From JBEKYD01 sp049509915 (GTDB taxonomy: Bacteria; Acidobacteriota; Terriglobia; Bryobacterales; Bryobacteraceae), in contig JBEKZL010000071.1 of NCBI GenBank assembly GCA_049509915.1, positions 1-26,279 on the forward strand: 26,279 nt of DNA, read 5' to 3'. The position numbers and the translations under genes are program-made. Numbering within the stretch: position 1 is the stretch's first letter; each line of letters begins with the position of its first letter. Below, in pieces: positions 22,616 to 26,279 of the stretch. Under the pieces are notes generated by a model that saw only the letters and a program-made list of their open reading frames with translations, did not search any database and had not been told where the DNA came from.

Positions 22616-24205
22616 TCAATCCGGCAATCGTAGCCGGATATTCTGGGGCATAAAGCGCAGATACTCTCGAAGCGCACTACGGCTCTCCGCGTCGAGGCCG
22701 GCTTTCTTATACAGTTGGGCTAACTCCAGATAAGCGTCGGGTTGAGACGGGTCCAGATCGATGCTTCGCCTTAGCTCCTTCACGGCCTGCTCCATGTCAC
22801 CCGCACGTCCGAGCGCCGCTCCGAGGCAATATGCGTATCGCGCGTTAGCGGATTCCTGTGCCGACGCCCGCGCGAACATGCGGATGGCCAGGCTCGGATA
22901 GTCTTGTTGCAACAAGACCGACCCGAGGTCCGCCTCCACCACGGGATCCTGCCTCTCCCGCAGAGGCAATTTGGAAAGGATCTCGTACGCCTGCCGGAGA
23001 TCCGCCGCAGATTTCTGCTTGGCCGCCAGATCGAAATACGCCAGGCCCAGGTCGCGGCGCCGCAGGCCGGCGTCTGGCTCCCGCCAAGCCTTCAGCTCGC
23101 GATCGGCCCCGCTCGCTTCCGGCCGTTGCCCGCGCGGTGTGCGCGGAATGCTATGGTCCGTTACGGCGGAATGGGGCACGTTGGTTGGCCGCAGTCTGGG
23201 CATGTGACAGCTCACGCATTCGGCCGCTGACGGATGCCCTCCCGCGGCGAAGAGGTCGCTATGGCAGGTAAGGCACACCTGCCGGACGGCCTGCGTCCGG
23301 TTTTGCTCGTTGGCGTGCGGATTGTGGCAAGTGCTGCACCACAGGCGCCCGCCGCTTTGTCTGGCGCACTGGCTCTTGGCCAGCAGTTCGCTCTGGCTGA
23401 CCGCGCGCAGCGTGCCGGGATCGGCAGTGCGCAGGTAGGTCGCAAAGACGCTCTCGGTCGCCTGGCCCGCCTGGAAATCCCACCAATCGCGGCTGGGATT
23501 GAGTATCCTCACTTCGCCTTCCAGGTGGCATTGCTCGCACACGCTGTCCCGCCGGCTCGGGGCTAATTTAGCGGGATTCACGATGGAGCCGGGGGCGGGT
23601 TTGGCGAGGTGCGCCGCTGTCGAACCGTGGCACCGCTCGCAAGAGATCGGCGTAAAGGGGGGATCTCCGAACCGGTTCCCGGTTCCCCCTATGAGGTTTA
23701 CCGAACCTGTGTGGCAGAAAAGGCAGCCGCTAACGATCGGGTGCGTGAAGTCGAGATGCGATTCGGTTTCGTAGCCCGGCGTCAGGTCCCAGCTTTTCGT
23801 CTGCGTGTAGTAAGTAGCCGGCGACTGAAACAGGTATTGGCCCAGCCGAACCATGTAGCTGTATCCAACCATCCCGGCTCCCACCGAATACGCTGCCGGA
23901 TATTCGGCAACCACGCCGCGGCGCTCCAACCGGTGCTCCATCAGCGGGCCGCGCCGGTGAATGGTAATGGTGCTCCCCGAGAGTTTGTGGACGATGCTGC
24001 CTTCCGCCAGAACCGAGGGGAGGCCGATAGATCGACCCATCGGAGATCGTACGAACACGGCGGTCTCGGCGGGGTGGCAGCCGGCGCAGGGCTGCTCGGC
24101 GCGGCCCAGCGGAAAACAGCCGAGCAACAGTGCGGCGCCGAGTGGCAGCCACGCGTGTTTTCTCGCTTGGACGTTCCGGATGAGGCTAGTATACCAGCCC
24201 GCCAA
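22616..24205 (-). CDS. Exported multiheme c-type cytochrome with C-terminal TPRs (seven CxxCH)
   Basis: The 529-residue product carries seven CxxCH heme-attachment motifs at residues 40-44 (CAGCH), 161-165 (CLFCH), 189-193 (CERCH), 223-227 (CEQCH), 290-294 (CSTCH), 311-315 (CLTCH) and 330-334 (CVSCH). All lie in the N-terminal two-thirds, with a cytochrome c554-like spacing. A hydrophobic N-terminus (WLPLGAALLLGCFPLGRAEQ) directs it to the periplasm, as c-heme attachment requires. Residues ~375-520 contain TPR units (LGLAYFDLAAKQ, YAYCLGAALGRAGDMEQA, DAYLELAQLYKKAG). The apparent start is TTG at 24205; no ATG or GTG gives a better signal peptide. It diverges from the heme/copper/TPR protein across 60 bp, so the two are likely co-regulated. 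It could be an electron carrier or a heme enzyme, and the electron donor or substrate is unknown. Confidence 0.9.
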   Translation of the reverse strand: MAGWYTSLIRNVQARKHAWLPLGAALLLGCFPLGRAEQPCAGCHPAETAVFVRSPMGRSIGLPSVLAEGSIVHKLSGSTITIHRRGPLMEHRLERRGVVAEYPAAYSVGAGMVGYSYMVRLGQYLFQSPATYYTQTKSWDLTPGYETESHLDFTHPIVSGCLFCHTGSVNLIGGTGNRFGDPPFTPISCERCHGSTAAHLAKPAPGSIVNPAKLAPSRRDSVCEQCHLEGEVRILNPSRDWWDFQAGQATESVFATYLRTADPGTLRAVSQSELLAKSQCARQSGGRLWCSTCHNPHANEQNRTQAVRQVCLTCHSDLFAAGGHPSAAECVSCHMPRLRPTNVPHSAVTDHSIPRTPRGQRPEASGADRELKAWREPDAGLRRRDLGLAYFDLAAKQKSAADLRQAYEILSKLPLRERQDPVVEADLGSVLLQQDYPSLAIRMFARASAQESANARYAYCLGAALGRAGDMEQAVKELRRSIDLDPSQPDAYLELAQLYKKAGLDAESRSALREYLRFMPQNIRLRLPD

Positions 24206-24265
24206 CGCTGCGGCCTTGCAGGCTGGTGCTGGTTTGGTTAATGATTACTATGGTAGTCCGGGCAA

Positions 24266-26161
24266 GTGCGAAACGCCGTTCTCCCAACATTGCTACTGAC
24301 CGCGGGGAGCCTGCCCGCGTGGGGCGAGTCTCCGACTTTTTACAAGCACATCGCCCCTATTGTCTATCGCTCTTGCGCGCCGTGCCATCGTCCCGGGGAG
24401 CCGGGCCCGTTCCCGCTGCTCACTTACGCGGACATCCGCAAGCGTGGCCAGCAGATCGCCGCGCTGGTGAAGCGGCGATACATGCCGCCGTGGCTGCCCG
24501 AACCGGGCTACGGAGATTTTCAAGAAGAGCGGCGCCTGACGGACGAACAGATCCGGACCATCGAGGAGTGGGTGCGGCTGGGCGCGCCAGCGGGTTCGCC
24601 GGCCGACGCTCCTCCGCTTCCAAAGTTCGTTCCCGGCTGGCAGCTTGGCGAGCCGAACCTGGTAATCGAAGCCACCGCCCCATATCGTCTACCCGCCGAC
24701 GGTCCGGACCAATACTGGAATTTCGTGCTGCCGCTCAGGCTGGGAGGCACGCGCTGGGTGAAGGCGATCGAAGTCCGGCCAGGCAATCAACACGCCGTGC
24801 ATCATGCCAACGTGCTCATCGACCGCAGCCGTTCCGCGCGCGTGCAGGAAAAAGCCCCTGGCGCCGGTTTTCCCGGCATGGACCTGAGCATCGAATCGGA
24901 CACCTTCGATCCCGACAGTCATTTTCTGTTCTGGAAACCGGGTGGCACCCCCTGGGTCGAACCCGCCGGCATGGCTTGGCGCGTCGATCCCGGCGCGGAT
25001 CTCGTCCTGAATGTCCACATGCAGCCGACCGGCAAGCCCGAACTGGTGCTGCCCTCCATCGGGCTGTACTTCACGAATGAGCCCGCCACCAAGTACCCGA
25101 TGTTAGTGCAGCTCGAGCACGACGGCGCGCTGGATATTCCCCCGGGCGATGCGGACTTTTCGGTGAGCGACGACTTTGTGGTGCCGATGAACATGGATGT
25201 GCTCGCAGTCTACCCGCACGCGCACTACCTGGGACGCCTGTTGGAAGGCTATGTCACATTGCCCGGGGGGACTCGCCGGTGGCTCATCCGCATTCCGGAT
25301 TGGGACCCGAACTGGCAGGCCGTATACCGCTACAAAGAACCCATATTTCTGCCCAAGGGAACGGTGGTTTCCATGCGTTACCATTACGATAATTCGGCCG
25401 CCAATCCGCGCAATCCCAATCAGCCTCCGCGGCGCGTGCGGGGCGGGAATCAGGCCACCGACGAGATGGCGCACCTCTGGCTGCAGGTTCTGCCCCGCGG
25501 CGCCCGGGACCGCCGCACGGAGCTGCAGGAAGCCATCATGCTCCAACGCCTGCAAAAGTATCCGGGTGACTTCACTTCCCAGTTCAACCTGGGCGCGCTC
25601 CTACTGGCGCGTGGGGCCAACGCGGACGCCCTCCCTTACCTGCGTGGCGCGGCCACCGCGCGGCCGGGCCATCCGATGGCGCTGAACACGCTCGGCGCGG
25701 CGCTGCTGACGGCGGGAAATGTGGACGATGCGGTCCGATTCTTCGAACGCGCGCTCCAGGCGAATCCGCGCTATACCAACGCCCGCTACAACCTGGCCAG
25801 CGGCCTCGCCGAACAACAGCGCTGGGAGCAGGCGGCGGCGGAGTTTCGACAGGTGCTCGCGGTCAATCCGGAAGACCCGGGAGCCCGGCAGCATCTGGGC
25901 GAAGTGCTGCGCCTGTGGGGCGATCAAAGCGCCGGCGAGGGAAGTCTCGAAGCCGCGGCCGCGCACCTTCGCGAGTCATTGGATTTCCGGCAGGACGACG
26001 CGGCGCTGCACAGCGATCTCGGCGTTGTGCTGGCCCGTCTCGGCCGCTTCCGCGAAGCTGTGCCCGAGTTCGAAACCGCGCTCCGCCTCGATCCGAACCT
26101 GGAGACGGCGCGGCATAACCTGCAGGCCGCGCGAGCGCGATTGGCGCAGTCGCAGCACTAG
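24266..26161 (+). CDS. Exported cytochrome c / PHM-like copper monooxygenase / TPR fusion protein
   Basis: The 631-residue product starts with GTG and a signal-like segment (MRNAVLPTLLLTAGSLPAWG). A c-type heme site CAPCH (37-41) with a possible axial Met73 (RYMPPWLPEPG) forms domain one (~22-115). Residues ~125-410 resemble copper type II ascorbate-dependent (peptidylglycine/dopamine-type) monooxygenases. Candidate CuH ligands are His179, His180 (AVHHANVL) and His251 (LNVHMQ). Candidate CuM ligands are His318 and His320 (YPHAHYLGR) and Met401 (TDEMAHLWL). Residues ~430-625 are about five TPRs. The heme could deliver electrons in place of ascorbate, with TPRs recruiting the substrate or partner. 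A TAG in frame at 24254 rules out a longer start. It diverges from the seven-heme TPR protein. Fold and metal sites are motif-based; the reaction is not known. Confidence 0.85.
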   Translation: MRNAVLPTLLLTAGSLPAWGESPTFYKHIAPIVYRSCAPCHRPGEPGPFPLLTYADIRKRGQQIAALVKRRYMPPWLPEPGYGDFQEERRLTDEQIRTIEEWVRLGAPAGSPADAPPLPKFVPGWQLGEPNLVIEATAPYRLPADGPDQYWNFVLPLRLGGTRWVKAIEVRPGNQHAVHHANVLIDRSRSARVQEKAPGAGFPGMDLSIESDTFDPDSHFLFWKPGGTPWVEPAGMAWRVDPGADLVLNVHMQPTGKPELVLPSIGLYFTNEPATKYPMLVQLEHDGALDIPPGDADFSVSDDFVVPMNMDVLAVYPHAHYLGRLLEGYVTLPGGTRRWLIRIPDWDPNWQAVYRYKEPIFLPKGTVVSMRYHYDNSAANPRNPNQPPRRVRGGNQATDEMAHLWLQVLPRGARDRRTELQEAIMLQRLQKYPGDFTSQFNLGALLLARGANADALPYLRGAATARPGHPMALNTLGAALLTAGNVDDAVRFFERALQANPRYTNARYNLASGLAEQQRWEQAAAEFRQVLAVNPEDPGARQHLGEVLRLWGDQSAGEGSLEAAAAHLRESLDFRQDDAALHSDLGVVLARLGRFREAVPEFETALRLDPNLETARHNLQAARARLAQSQH

Positions 26162-26279
26162 CAGCCCGTGGTAGTAGTCAGATTTTTCAGGCGGCGGCGT
26201 AGCTATGTGTCGGCAGAATTGCGGTAACAAATCTACCTACTTTGCCCCATAAAGTGTGCCGCGACTGAGTTCGACGGCC
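26162..26279. other. 3' end of window, no gene seen
   Basis: No coding sequence or strong hairpin is visible after the stop at 26159-26161. The last part is relatively AT-rich (around 26215-26260) and may hold a promoter for a gene beyond the window. Confidence 0.5.

Noticed and set aside
24226..25080. 284-codon plus-strand frame overlapping the heme/copper/TPR gene
   Set aside because: The frame at 24266 has the CxxCH, copper-site and TPR motifs, while this one is an Arg-rich shadow despite its ATG-like starts.
1..26279. CRISPR arrays, insertion sequences, integrases, tRNA or rRNA genes
   Set aside because: No regularly spaced direct repeats, transposase or integrase motifs, cloverleaf-like genes or rRNA segments were seen on reading both strands.

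Overview
The window is high-GC DNA from a Gram-negative bacterium (lipid A genes lpxD/lpxA), most likely an Acidobacteriota member of the Solibacter/Bryobacterales kind. That placement is an inference from the gene set: an Oar-type TonB-dependent receptor with an N-terminal carboxypeptidase-regulatory domain, a CRTAC1 (FG-GAP plus ASPIC/UnbV) protein, exported TPR proteins, a cytochrome c/copper-monooxygenase/TPR fusion, and a succinate dehydrogenase resembling mycobacterial Sdh1. No rRNA, tRNA, CRISPR array or intact mobile element was seen.

Layout. (1) 1-2275: the 5' end of lpxD (minus) diverges from lpxA (plus). Their start codons are 18 bp apart and a symmetric TATGATA lies between them. 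An exported right-handed beta-helix protein follows lpxA. (2) 2446-8426, minus strand: a three-gene exported carbohydrate/ester operon, read as alpha/beta-hydrolase, GH78 alpha-L-rhamnosidase, type-B carboxylesterase. (3) 8427-10655: a decayed stretch with a 5'-truncated large-subunit catalase and frameshifted coding remnants. (4) 10656-11114: trmO, a tRNA-modifying enzyme. (5) 11365-15242: a tightly coupled sdhC-sdhA-sdhB operon ending in a small TPR-like protein. (6) 15290-20690: a CRTAC1 protein (minus) diverging from a 1146-residue TonB-dependent receptor, whose start codon is preceded by an 11-G homopolymer and which ends at a strong intrinsic terminator. (7) 20804-26161: two translationally coupled paralogous TPR proteins, then a divergent pair made of a seven-CxxCH multiheme cytochrome-TPR protein (minus) and a protein joining one c-type heme site, a PHM-like copper monooxygenase fold and TPRs (plus).

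How the genes may work together. The minus-strand operon looks like a periplasmic or secreted system for rhamnosylated, esterified substrates. The sdh cluster feeds succinate electrons to quinone, possibly through a membrane-embedded Rieske-type cluster as in mycobacterial Sdh1. The 15-26 kb part is dominated by exported proteins (receptor, propeller, TPR scaffolds, heme and copper proteins) and could be an envelope oxidation/uptake module. That last reading rests on gene neighbourhood and domain content only. Stop/start overlaps (TGATG or ATGA) recur at four junctions, indicating translational coupling.
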